Source: Pisaster brevispinus (Eukaryota; Echinodermata; Asteroidea; Forcipulatida; Asteriidae). Taken from it: a stretch of DNA of 64,000 nucleotides. Location of the stretch: positions 23,468,742 to 23,532,741 of the forward strand of contig JAMKCF010000003.1 of the NCBI GenBank assembly GCA_023634235.1. The letters run 5' to 3'. The notes under the pieces are model-generated. The model had not been told where the DNA came from and did not search any database. It worked only from the letters and a program-made list of their open reading frames with translations. Both the position numbers and the translations under genes were made by a program. Below are positions 10,976-24,000 of this stretch, piece by piece. The stretch's first letter is position 1, and every line of letters starts with the position of its first letter.

Positions 10976-12435
10976 ATCGTTAGTTATTGTGGAAAAGCAT
11001 TATTCTTTGATGAGTTTGAATGGCCTGAAATAACTCTTAGTAAAAATATTTGTGTTTTTAAAACAATTCGTGTATTATGGGTAACTATAAATGAACTTAC
11101 TTGAAAATGTATGGTTTTTGACCAACTAAATACTTACACTTTTCAGAGCCATTGGTTTTGTACACAGATACAAAACGCGCAATAAATGACGTCATGGTGG
11201 CGTCGTCCGGCGTTTTAGGCCAGCAAACAGTTATACAGTATCCCACAAGTATAAAATCGAAAAAAGTTTGACGATCGGTGGTATACTTTTTAAGATATGG
11301 TGCCAACAAGGTTGGCTAATTAAATATTCACTTCGCTAAAAATGGCTAATTAACTAAGAATTCGAATCATTATTAAATTACATTTTAAGTTTAATCACAA
11401 AGCTTTACTTTGATATAGCATTGTTATTAATCGTGTACTAATGCTATGGGAATTTAGGCAGAAACAAAGAATAACTAGACATTAGGTGTTTGTCCTCAGG
11501 ACAAACACAAAGCTGTTCCGTTTTTCCTTTGATTAAAACGCCCCAGACCTAGTCAGACTTTTAGAAAGAAGAGCTTTCACTCTTGACATTCTCTTATTTA
11601 GTCTTCAGGTGTAACTGAAATCCTAAACCTGATCTTTATTCTGATACTGACTCTCAAAACTGATTTTAAACCTGACCCTGAACCTGACCCTAAAGTTCAC
11701 CTTCATTCTAACTTTTCCATGGGCTATAGGATGATACAAGACAGCACACAAAATATCACTTTTAGACAAGTGGTTTAGGAGAAATGAACAACACTGACCG
11801 TTATTCTGACTCTGCCTGTGCCGGCCCTAGCCATAACTATATAGGTGATTTTAAACCTGACCCTGACCATCAAGATTTTTACCTTGAAGTGTTACCCTTA
11901 TCCACTATTAAACCTAAATTTAATTCGCACACCGATGCCTAATGCCTGTCCTCATGCGGCTTGGACCAGGACGAGTTATACTCAATTCTTAAAAACTCTT
12001 TAAAATATCTTCATTAGTTTGTATCTAACAATAATATGTACTAAGGTGTTTTATTAGTCAGGAAATCTTAAAGATATAAATGCCTTGTATTATTATTATT
12101 ATTATTATTAAAGTGTGAGTAGAGGAATATTTGTTTATTTAGTAAAACTGTAGAAAGATACTTTATTGTGTCACACACAAAATAATAATAAAGATAGAAG
12201 ACCCTTGACGTCTGGTAGTCCCTTATTTTCACTGAAAGTGAGCCTAAAAGTCTAAGCCTGATCTTCAATCTGATACTGACCATAAAACTTATTTCAAACC
12301 TGAGCCTGAGTCTGACCTTAACTGTTACCATCATTCTAACTAAACCATGTGCAATAGGGCCCTAGTTTGTACCCTCGTCCCAACTGGTTCAGGAGATATG
12401 ATTTTTATATTTTACATTTTAGAGCTTCCTGTTTG
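10976..12435. other. Repeat-rich non-coding interval
   Basis: No convincing exon. Includes a TTTGTCCTCAGGACAAACAC palindromic motif at about 11485-11515, degenerate CCTGACCCTGA-like stretches (11630-11880, 12250-12320) and an ATT microsatellite at 12089-12110. Confidence 0.45.
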
Positions 12436-15250
12436 GACCGGAAGTAAAGGTCAAACTGGGGTCATACTTTAAATAAAATGTCACAAGTGTTGTAAGCAAC
12501 AAGACAGCACAAACTCTATCACTTTTGGACATGTGGTTCTGGATATATGATTGTATAAAGTAATAAGCATTGAATTACAGTACTTTGACACCTGATGACG
12601 TCACGATGAAAACAACAAGTTGTTTTCATACTAACAAATTTGATTAGGTACAAGATGGTATGTACCCCCATCAAATGCCTTATAATGAAAACCCTATAGA
12701 ACGTAGGTAGGAATTGCAAATACCGTTAATGCAGAAATCGGATGGGCTGTACACTAACTATAGGTCCTCTCTCGGTTAGGATTCCAATATCAAGGTAATC
12801 TCCAACGCATTGCAATTCCTACGTACGTTTAATAGAGATATGATATTGATTTATAATTTTGTGATTTTAGAGAAGAACTCCTCCAGATCTTGAAGGGAAA
12901 ATGAATACATTGTAATTACTGTAATGTAATGATGTGTTTAACACAATTCTTGCAATATTGATTCAATGCATGATGTAGGCCTATATAATAGAGCATTACA
13001 TGTACACCCAGTAAATTTACACAAAGTAGTCTATAAATCATTATTCTGCAAGAACTCTACGATACATACCGGCCTATGTCGATGTAGTTCATAACCACCC
13101 AATGAGTTTACGACCTTCAAACTACAATTTACCAGTTAGTATCAAGTAAATATAGTTTACATGTATACATGTGCGATTCCACGATCTACATCACTTCATT
13201 GCCTAAGGCTTAATTCTTCCATACACACTGCATGAATTCAAAAAGTTCATATAATAGAATTCGAAAAACTACCAATCATTTTGAGGGAGTGGGTTGCCTT
13301 TACGGTTCAAGGCCTTGGCTCACCTTTGGGGGAAAATTGGACAAAAGGTCTCCAACGAAAAAAATAGCAAAGTCCGTAAACCGAGAGTTGAACAATCGAC
13401 TTATTATAATAGTGATGTCCGGTGTGCCGAACGGAAGCACTGTGGCACGAACACCGATTGAGAAACCTTAAATAAACATCTAACTTGCAGTACACTTCAA
13501 TCCAGCTGCACCCATCTTTGTCATGTGCCCCGTGTGCAGCAGCAATGATGAATACTGACTGGCATTATTACTAGAAAGGGCAACAGACTATTCTGTCCTA
13601 TCCCGTGTAGCAATATAGAATAGGGTCATAACGTGAGGCCATTAACACTATATTGCATTTACATGTATATTATACATGTAGTTTTGGTTGGGAAGCAGTT
13701 TTAAACAGAATTCAATTTTTCTTTTGAAATGAAGTCAGGGTGAATTAGTTTGCTTGTTACATGAAAATCTCTTGAAAATGATAGGGGGTATCGCTACCAA
13801 TGCGCCAATTAGTTGAAATTAATCTCATTCGACTCTCGCAACTTAAACAGTTGGCAGCTCAACGTACAAAACATTTCAGCGGGTTTACACATGTCGGTAT
13901 CCGATGCGCGTTTGCATGGCCAGCCATTAAAGACTGTCTGGACGAGTCTGTTTCAACTTAGGCGGCAATAATATTCTGTAAATAAACTAATCGTTACAAT
14001 ACAGAACATTCGTAGATGATGTTTTGCGTTGCTACCTGCTTTAGTATTAATAATGTAATAAACAGGATATCTTTGGCGTGAACGACATGTGTTATTTTCC
14101 TGTTTTAGATGCGTATGTTGCCTCAGAAATAACATTACCTTCGGCAAATGTTCATCCGTCGACCTACGCAAAATATTGTGATCGTGGCAATAGGCAAAAA
14201 CCACCTTCTCAAAAAAACCTTCTAAATAGATAACTTACATTTCTAGAGGAACGAAAGATACATCCTTTAAAATAATGTTCAGTGAAAAAATCACAGGATG
14301 AACGATAAATGTAATAGCTGGGTAGAATTAGGGTCATGTCTACTGTCTCAAACTCGTGGACAGGTTCAGGAACCGGTTCAGGAACTGGATCATGTAATCC
14401 TATGGTAAAATGTTACAACGCCTGCCTTCCGCAGATAACATCTTACCGCATGACACGACAGGGCTTTAGTTTCACATGATAATTTTGAGTTGATTTAAAT
14501 TCTGGTCTATGCTATTGTACTAAAACCATAATTGTAACATTTGTTGTGTCTTTTTAATATGAATATGTTCTTGTTGGGCTAAAATAGTGAACATGGGATG
14601 TAACTTTATTTTTAATTTTGGCTCTTCACACTCATAACAAATTAAAATGTTCTCCCCCCTTTCCCATTCAGCTCTAATTCCCCACCAAGTTTTTGTTTGC
14701 TACACGGTGATTTCCCGAAAACTAAATGCAATCACACAAGAGCTCTAAATCGTGTGGTCAAACGTTACGACATTATGACATGTTGTTCAGGAGGTATGCT
14801 TTGTTAAAGTTTTGAGCTTTCTGCTTGGCCCGGAAGTTAATGTCAAAGTGAGGTCATCGTTTTGAATAAACTTTTGCAATTGTTGTAAGCTACAAAAACA
14901 ACACATACAATACGACTTTACGACATGTGGTTCAGGAGATATACATTTTTAAGGAATAAGTTTTGAATTACCGTAATTTGACACCTGGTGAGGTCGTACT
15001 ATAAATTTATAACGAACACGATGGTAGGGCCTATAAAACTTGTTCCCGTCTAATGCATTTCAAGAAAAAACCCTAAACGTACGTAGGAACTACACGTGTT
15101 GCTCATGTACAAATCGAATGGGCTGTGCACAAAGCAGTTGGTCCTCTACCGGTTAGGAATCCAATATCAAGGTAATCTCCAACGCCTTGCCGTGATTGCA
15201 CAATCACGGCGCAATCAGCAAGCTAGCCATGGTGTCCGATTTGTAACTTA
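12436..15250. repeat. Stacked copies of the same dispersed repeat family
   Basis: Contains further single 145-bp units (12436, 14829), the CTACGTAGG module (12560-12830, 14963-15245), and a segment at 13600-14350. The last part of that segment (14140-14350) matches 60140-60450 in reverse orientation, and AACGTGAGGCCATTA near 13630 recurs at 41550. No coding evidence. Confidence 0.55.
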
Positions 15251-15639
15251 GTCGCAAATCATTGTGGGAATACATTATTCTTTGATGAGTTTGAATGGCC
15301 TGAAATAACTCTTAGTAAAAAAAATTGTGTTTTTAAAACAATTAGTGTATTATGGGTAACTATAATTGAACTTATTTTGATATAAATTGTTGTACACAGA
15401 TACAAAACGCGCAATAAATGACATCATGGTCGTGGTTTGCGCATTAACTAAAAATTAACTTATTTTGAAACTTTCTGTTTTTTATCAGCTAAATACTTCC
15501 ACTTTTCAGAGCCATGGGTTTTGTACACAGATACAAAACGCTTTATAAATGACGTCATGGTGACGTCGTCCGGCATTTTAGGCAAAATAAAAAAGGTTTT
15601 ACAGCAAATGCCCAAGGGCAGCTTGCCCATCAAAATGTA

Positions 15640-15790
15640 CCGGGCCCGGATTACTTGGCAGCTTGCCAATAGATAAAATGAGGGGGCAGCTTGCCCAGCC
15701 TCTATATATAACACTATATATATAACTCTATATATAACTCTATATATAACACTAATTAAACAGCAGTGTACTTGGCAGCTTGCCATAGAC
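15640..15790. repeat. GGCAGCTTGCC and TATATAACTC short repeats
   Basis: GGCAGCTTGCC-like words occur four times, around a run of CTATATATAACT repeats at 15705-15752. No gene seen here. Confidence 0.5.
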
Positions 15791-17510
15791 GGCGTGCGTC
15801 AAAATGATTACTCTTTGACGTCATATTATGTGGGATGTTGCTTCGTTTATACCTCCATTCTAAAACAAAGCGGCTGTACAAAAACGTACATAATATATGA
15901 CGTACCACGAGTGATGACGTAACATGACTTTTTGCGAATCTTTCTGAAAGCACCGGAGAAGGGCATTCAGAATGAATGTTTTGTACACAGTTAAAATCTG
16001 TTTAATCTCATGTGAACTCAATCTTAAAGGAATTTCAGCAAAGATCACTTGTTTCCGTTTTTGTTCGAGTAGGTTTTTAATAACACTCCCTGTTCCTGAT
16101 TATGGGAACAACCATTCCGTCCAGAAACACCACCATGATCCTGATAGGATCACAATTTCTCTCTGTCTCCATGCATGCTCCTTAAATAGCTCATCGATTG
16201 GCTGACCATGTAAACATTTTAAAACATTAAAAAAACGACTTCTTTAAAGCCGTTGCATTTTCAAAGCTAATAGAACACAGTTTTACACAATTTACACACA
16301 ACATTTGTTATTGTTTTATTTTGTAGATGATTGGGATATATCTTCGCTTCCAAAACTTGATCATTGCCACTTCCTTAAGGGGTGGTGGGGGGCTACCGTC
16401 ATATCTTTTGGCTTTATTTTGTTCTACCTTTTGTAATAAGTAGCCTAAATACCATGTTTAATACCACCAAGGGCCATTGGGAGACTTTTGGTTACACGAA
16501 GCAGCAGACCTACCAGGTAAATTCATTTAGTCTTGAAAATGTGAGCATGCTCAACACTGTGTGCCACTTCTCATTGATCCCGGTATGCTCTTCAATTTAA
16601 ACGTTGATTAAATTCGTACTTGCTGTTCATGTTCACAAGTTATTGAGACCCACAGCGACGTCACACTTAGTCTTGGTTCCAAGACCTTCGCATGGATCAA
16701 TTCCAACAAGAGAATGAGTCGCTATCCATCGTCGGTAGTTCGCACCGAAATGGATCAATTCAAACAACAGAGGGCGTCACTACCCTTACGAGTATGAGAT
16801 AGTGATGTCTTGGACCAAGACTACGTCACACTCGGCTACTGTATGAAAACGATCAGCCATTATATGAAAATATATCCTGTTTGCGTCTTAACACAGTATA
16901 CATCTTTCTTTTGCTACGTCACAGCCGCGGGTTTTGCAAAAGTACGGGAAGCCTTCACTGCAAAAATACAACAGTTTCTTTATTTGACCAACAATGCTAT
17001 CAATTTAATTCCCACGTCACTGATGATTAAAATTGACTATAAAACAAAGGGTAAACTATATTTCATAAAAAAACAAAAGTTGTAATGTTTACTAAAAGGG
17101 AAATTTTTTGTTAACACAGTTTATACATTTTAAGTTACTCAAGGCCCTCCATAAAAATGGTGGTTAATGTTTGAAAACGAAAGAAAGACTTATTATGGTG
17201 ATGACGTCACGTGAACTGCCTCAATAAAATTATCAAATACAAAGCACAGTAAACTGAAAGTACACACAATGTATGTAAACATAAATCGTACAGGGCCCAT
17301 CACAGACCTGCGCAGAAAAATATTGTTTGACAACCCTCTGCTATAAGCAACAATGAGCGGGAAACCAGTCAGAGACATGCCCCCCCCCCTTTTCAATTTG
17401 TAGTTTACCTTTACTTTACCTGTAGAATAATGGAATAGTCCAAGAAACATGTATGTTACAGGTGTGCAGGATGTTAGTCATTCTTATACCAGTGATAATA
17501 AATTTATAGG
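15791..17510. other. Non-coding interval
   Basis: No recognisable exon on either strand. At 16668-16830 there is an imperfect inverted arrangement of TGGATCAATTC and CTTGGTTCCAAGACC / GGACCAAGACTACGTC words suggestive of a small foldback repeat. Confidence 0.35.
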
Positions 17511-17697
17511 GTCAACTCGGTCCGATATCTACTTGGTCCGAAGTCAACTCGATCCTAATTCAACTCGATCCTAGGTCCTCTCGGTCCGAGTCAACTCGGT
17601 CCGAGTCAACTCGGTCCGAAGTCAACTCGGTCCAAAGTCAAATCGGTCCGAGGTCAAGTCGATCCTAGGTGATCTCGGTCCGAAATCAACTCGGTCA
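17511..17697. repeat. 15-bp minisatellite
   Basis: About 13 degenerate copies of GTCAACTCGGTCCGA, some with GATCCTA in place of GGTCCGA. It lies about 155 bp beyond the stop codon of copy B, so it may fall in or next to its 3' UTR. Confidence 0.85.
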
Positions 17698-17851
17698 ATC
17701 AATTTGGTAATCTGACGGGTGCAACAATGCATCAAGGTATTTGGATGGTAACCTTATTCTGGTAATTAAGCACAATTAATAAATAAAAACATTTTTTAAT
17801 GGCATTGCACTAAGAGCCTTCCAGCGGTGAGTGTGGTAGTCGTCGTCACTC

Positions 17852-18011
17852 TCATGTCAACCTCTGAGCCACTGTTTCTGGTTTTATGGCGGGAAGAATT
17901 AAAACAGTCTTCTCGTTTTCTACTTCAGAGGGTGGTTCGCTGTCCGAGCCTCGCAGGAGAAATACCAGAGGCGTAAACAAAACTGTACACATGCCTAGAC
18001 CTCGAAGCATC
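17852..18011 (-). CDS. Copy B exon 13: end of TM11, C-terminal tail, stop
   Basis: After acceptor GCTTTTGCAG it encodes MLRGLGMCTVLFTPLVFLLRG, then an acidic tail (SDSEPPSEVENEK) ending TVAQRLT and TGA. FTPLVFLLRG matches FAPLCFFLRS of VMATs. The phase does not join exon 12 unless another exon intervenes or the alternative acceptor CGAG, 14 bp further in, is used. Confidence 0.72.
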
Positions 18012-21000
18012 CTGCAAAAGCAAAACACCCAAAACAATAGTGAACGGGCTGAGTACTGAGCAATGTACGATTTTGACATATGGCGTGTAGACCATTATGT
18101 TCGATGTTCGGTACGGACCACCAATGTATCGGAAGGCTGGTCAGAGACAGCCTCGAACCCGAGGATACTATAATGTTGCACAAGGCGCTGCAAACGACCG
18201 TCGGTGGGCACGAGCTAGCAATGTACCCCCGTGGGGTACATCAATCATGTCCCCTTCTGCCATGTACTTGAATTTGAAGCACATGACAATGATTGGTTAA
18301 TTATTCTTGACCATCAAACATTCACAATCTATTACCGTGGTATAAAAAAAATGGTTGTCGGTACCTTATTCCACTATACCAGTCCCCCTGCTGTAAAGTC
18401 AAGCTTGAGGACTGACGTGTCAGTAAAGGCGTATTGTGATATTGTCGGTGATACATTCTGCGTACTGCAGATAACAAACTATCCACCCTTGCAGTATTAT
18501 GAGTGCTGGTTGTATGCGCCATCAACCAGCAATAAATTGGCAATCAACGGGCATCTAACAATGTTCCCTATTATCAATTTTACTGACTGGGTAGCGGGTC
18601 CGGTTTGTGCATGTGTGTGCACAAGACCGTGGGATCGCCAAACACAAGCGGCAGCCATTTTGAAACTCGCAGAAATGCACAAAATTGCATTTTAAACAAA
18701 AGTACGAGAAATAAGACCCAATTCTTACCAATCAAATCCCACGACATTGAAGAGAATACTACTCAAAGCAGGACCTATGTCAATAAAACAAAAGCAATCA
18801 AAATGTCGTGAAAAAAGATAATAATAATAATAAATAATAAACCGCATTTGTATAGCCCATATCACTGTTAAGTCCCTATGCGCTGGATAGGATAAAAAAC
18901 AAAACAACAGGAAAAGAAATACCAACAGAAGAACAACTAGTGGTAAATGGTGAATAGATGAGTTTTAAGGCGTTTTTTGAATTGCCCAACCGTGACTGCT
19001 CCTTAACAGACTCTGGTATGCCATTCCACTATTCAGCTGCAGCTACTTGGAATGACCGAGCTCCGTAAGAATATTTTGTGACGGGTGGAAGTGACGAGAA
19101 GGGACTTTGATTTGGAACGTAAATTTCTAGAAGGAATATATTTGTGAACTAGTTCCTGTAGATAAACTGGGGCTGTGTCTTGTATTTAACAATGACAAGT
19201 AAGGAGGAGAATTTTAAACCTAATTCTAGCTTGAACAGGGAGCCAGTGAAGATTCTGTAGGATGGGAGTTATATGATCACTTTGGCGAGTGCGTGTGACT
19301 AGTCTAAGCAGCTGAATTTTGAAGACGTTGCAGTTGATTAATTTGAGAATCCGGTAGACCAAAAAGGAGGCTGTTGCATGAGTCAATTCTAGACATTACA
19401 AGAGAATGAACAAGAATTTCCGTCATTTTTGGGTCGAGATATTTTCTAATGGAGCTGATTTTGTGAAGAGCGAAAGAGGCCGTCTTACAGATAAGATTAA
19501 CATGATTACTCATAGTGAGTTTTTTGTCAAAGATGACACCAAGATTCTTAGCAAATGAAACAGGATTAATATTGTAATCATCAGACTGAATTGACACAAT
19601 AGGCCTATGAGAACGGTAGCGACTTGTGAAATGGAGAAGTTCTGTTTTATCCTCGTTCAATTTTACTCCATTCCTGGTTGACCAGCTTTTAGTTTCATTG
19701 ATGCACGATTGAAGTTTGAGAATGCTGTTTGATATCTGATGATGTTGTATGGTCAGGTAGATTTGCGTGTCGTCTGCGTACACCATGCAAGAAATGTCGT
19801 GAGATTTGATTATATCTTCGAGGGGAGAGGAGAACAAGGTAAATGCTAGAGGTCCTAGCACGGAGCCTTGAGGAACACCCTGGGCTGGAAAATGAGTAGC
19901 AGATTCATACTGGTCAATGACAACTGATTGAGATCTATTGGAGAAGTAGGACCTGCACCAATTCAGAGCACTATTCTGAATTCCAAATCTTGTCTGCAGT
20001 CTCTGACGAGTAGTCGAGCAGAAGTAAGATGGCCTCTTCTCCCTTGTCAAGTGCCAGAAGGTGGTCATTATACACCCGGACAAGTGCCGTTTCACAGCTA
20101 TGATGAGATCGATACGCTGACTGGTAAGAAGGGTACAAGTTGTTACAGGATAGATGTCAACGATCTGGTATGGTCATTGCATAAAACGTGGTTTAAACGT
20201 ACACTGAAAGGAAGTACCATCCTCCCCAACCCAAACATCCACTCCGCAGTAGAAGCGCCCCCATCAACCCTTTTTGGTCAACCGGTAGCGGGGTCGAGGA
20301 TGGGAGGGAGGGTGGGGGTCATTTAAATTGAAACTCTGATGCGGAATAGCAGGTTTTCGGGTGCGCAAACAGTACGCTCTGCGCCCTGTTATGTCAATGC
20401 ATCTAAACGCTCTGTTCTGGGCCCAAGTAGCTCTGCGGACCACACAGTTCTTCGCTTACAAGCGTGGGATTCTGTTATATTTGCTGTGAGCACGGCCATG
20501 AAATTGGTCCCCGGTTTTATCAATTTTCCGAAGTTCCTGTTTAAGTTGTGTCTCTATTATGGAAACGACAGAAGTAACTGGCAAGCCCTTGCAGGCGGCC
20601 CGCACGGGGGGGGGGGTAGACCCCGGGTCTCGGTCCATGACCGAGCATCCTCCTATGGGTGCGTCACTGACAGCTCTCTTACCCAGTATGAAACCCAGAG
20701 AGAACGCAAACGTCGCGACTGATGATGCCGCCCCGTACGCCCCCTTGTGGTCTCTCCTTACGATATAGAACAGCACAGCACTACAGTTACAGTCTACTGT
20801 TCCTACAACGACAAAACATAAAGAAGAGAAAAAATGAACTTTATACTGCTTGGGTCCATGAAGTATAGACGGTGGTCGAAATCTCAATAGAACCAGGATG
20901 AATACTTGATGGTCAATGTGTACAGCTTATACCACGTGGAGTGGAAGCTTTGTGTATGTGGGGGGGGGGGGGGTGGCAAGGGGGTCAGCTTCTACCTACA

Positions 21001-24000
21001 CATAACATTATAAAACAATGCAGTGTTTGAAGGAAAAAAAACATCGACAAAGTACTGTTTAACGACAAAAGCAATGTATAATCATGTATCTGTTTGTGTT
21101 TTATTTTTAATCCGCAAATTTACTCACCGAAGCAAAAACCGAGGACAGCCATCGGTGCCATCAGCTTGAGGAAACTGTTTGCAAACGGAAGCTACAAGAA
21201 TAGTTGAATAAAAGAAGAACAAAACAATGAGGTTTTCAACATATTAAACTAATGTTGGCATTTTCTCATACTTTTGGATTAAACGTAAAAATGGCCAACG
21301 GGGCAAATGTAAATTTAGGACATGGACAAGGCAAGATATACCCTTTAATGAAGGGTATAATAAACTGATTACAATAATCGTAACATTGACTTACAAAGGC
21401 GTATAGACCCGGTGTGCTCTTTCGGTACCTTGTGAAGACCAAGGACAAAACAAAAAAGGGAAAACAAAAGGACTCCATCCAGGGACATTCTAAAGACCAG
21501 GGTGCTCCACAAGGAAATTTGTTTACAAAGTCTATGGGAAACTGTTAAGTGCAGGGACAAAGGAAAGAACAAAAGAATGCTCCACAAGGATGCATTTTTT
21601 GAGAATGGGTGCATAGGAAACCGTCATCCTCATAGAGCTATATATAGCAACTAGAGGGCGCAGTAGCCTATTTACGCGGCCCGACAAGGGCAGCGCGGCG
21701 GCCATTTCGTAAGTACTGAAGTATTCCAAAACAACATCTAAACCGTTTGTGCGTGTTGCAAAAGAGCAACGGTTAACAATGAAAGGGTTTACTGTGAAAT
21801 TTATAATCGCCAGTGAAGACCGTTTATGCTACTAAATAATCCCCGAATAAATATAATAATTTAGAATTATATTCCTTCACTTTGGACAATAAATCATGAC
21901 ATAGTGTGTTCATCCTCTTTTGAAACGTAAACCTAAACCCCACGAAACAACCTTAATACAGCCGCTCGTTTTTTTGTTTTGTTTTTAGACCGCATAACGT
22001 GTATTTAATTAGCACACCGCGTATTTCGTATTCAATGTTGCCCTCGTACAAAATGGCGCGCGTGCCTCCTTGTGGTTCCGTCGCGTTTGTGCACGTAGCA
22101 TTACCAGTGCGCCCTCTAGTTCCTATATATAACTCTATGGTCATCCTCGAGGTCAAACAATGGAAATGCGCGCGTGTGTACAGGCCTCAAGCACAACTCT
22201 AAAGCAATGGAAATGCGCGCGTGTGTATGAGCCACACGCACAACTCTAGAACTCTGGAACTCTGTACGGGCCACACGCACAACTCTAAAGTAAATTAATG
22301 GCAACCTTTAATTTGTTCGACCCCAGTGTGAGAGCGTTGTTTGAGCTTGTGACGTCATACGCAAAGGGGTGGGGTTCTATTAATAACAACAGTACTTTAC
22401 TTGTAATTTGAAAGCTGCCACTTACAATCTTCAATGAAAACATGTTAAATTATACCTTGACGGTGCTATACGTGTGTCCATTCCCTGCTTCAATAATGCA
22501 TCAGTGAAGTCCAACCATGGACCCAAGCTTCACACTCGCCCAATTCTCTCTTTACACACGCCTTGCCCCTGCCACAGCCGTGTCTTCACTTTTTTTCAAC
22601 CAAAAGTCTGACTTCGTGACTTCATGAGCCAATCACAAACCGCAACATAACCCCGTTCAATGTCCGACGCACAATGTCCGAAAATCACACTACAAAATGC
22701 GTAAAGGAGGGACCCCAATGTGTAATGCAACCTTCCTTGCGAAAGTGGGGAAAATTACAGGTCTCTAATACCTCACACTAAAATGGTGTAAATTGTATTT
22801 TATCGATACTCTTTCAGAACGAAACTTGAAGCATGACGTCATCGGACATCAAAAGCAAACTGGTTTGTACACTCCAAAGAGGAATTTTTTGCGCCAGTCA
22901 AAAGTTAAAATTCAATGCCGTTTTGATTGAATATCACCAAAATTCTAGATTGAACTAAAATTCTCTGAGCAAAAAGGTACATAGAAATGTGATGTCATCG
23001 AACATTATTTTTTTGATTTTGACAAAAATGTTACAGATGGTGTCAAACAGTGACATTTCAAACCGTTTTTAATCTGAGAGCAGAGACTTGCGGTGTTGTT
23101 TCCCAATGTTTACGGGACTCTCTCTCTCTCTATATATGAGTGCATCACTAAATAGCACCTGATAGTGATATCAAACTACACTATCGATATTTCGGTAGCC
23201 AACAGTCAAAAGAAAAACGAGCTGTTTGCACTAATCAAACAACTTTAAAAAAAAATAATAATAATGAATCTTCCCGCAATTGTTTCCCCTTCTATGGGTC
23301 TGCAGAGATCAGTCATTAAGAGGGATATGTTATTTTATCATAATAATAATTATGATGCTAACTCTAGTTAATAGACCAATATTATAATAATAGTAAAAAC
23401 AAGTCATGGGAAGTATTTAAACTGCTGAACAGGCTGAACAAAGTTTCTCAGACAACCCCGATTTGTCTTGTTTGTTTGTGCTGATGATGAAGGACCATAC
23501 ATACAAAAATGAAATGGTTTTAAAAATAGTTTCATTGTGCACTTAAAAGTGAAAAATTAATTGGTTAATAACCAGTTAGTGATACTTCACTGTCAACTAC
23601 AGCTGTTATTGTACAGGGTTTTAAGGGTAAAGTCTTACCATTGCAATGCATACAGATAATACGAAGACAGGTACAGCAAGGCACAACCACCTAAAAGTGT
23701 TGATCAAACCATAAGAAATACACGTATCAAATAGATGTAAATATTTGCATCGGGAATAAAGAACTTAATTTGGTCTTTGCCCTTACACCGATGTGTATTA
23801 AGCACTGTGTACTCTGTTTTTCTTCTTCTTCACAGAGCTCGATAGAGCACAGTACTTATACACATCAGTGTAAGGGCAAAACCAAATTAAGTATACGTAT
23901 CAAGTTATTTATTCGATACTCCAAATGAATATTTTTTTCTTTCTTTATTATCTACAACATGAACAACTAAATTCAAGTGTTTGTGGGGTGGATGAATTTT

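Noticed and set aside
18497..18600. Minus-strand GPATQSVKLIIG as the missing TM11 exon of copy B
   Set aside because: No AG acceptor precedes it and the helix sequence does not match the family.
18231..18695. 154-codon plus-strand ORF
   Set aside because: No recognisable motif. It lies within intron 12 of copy B and has dense overlapping ORFs on both strands.
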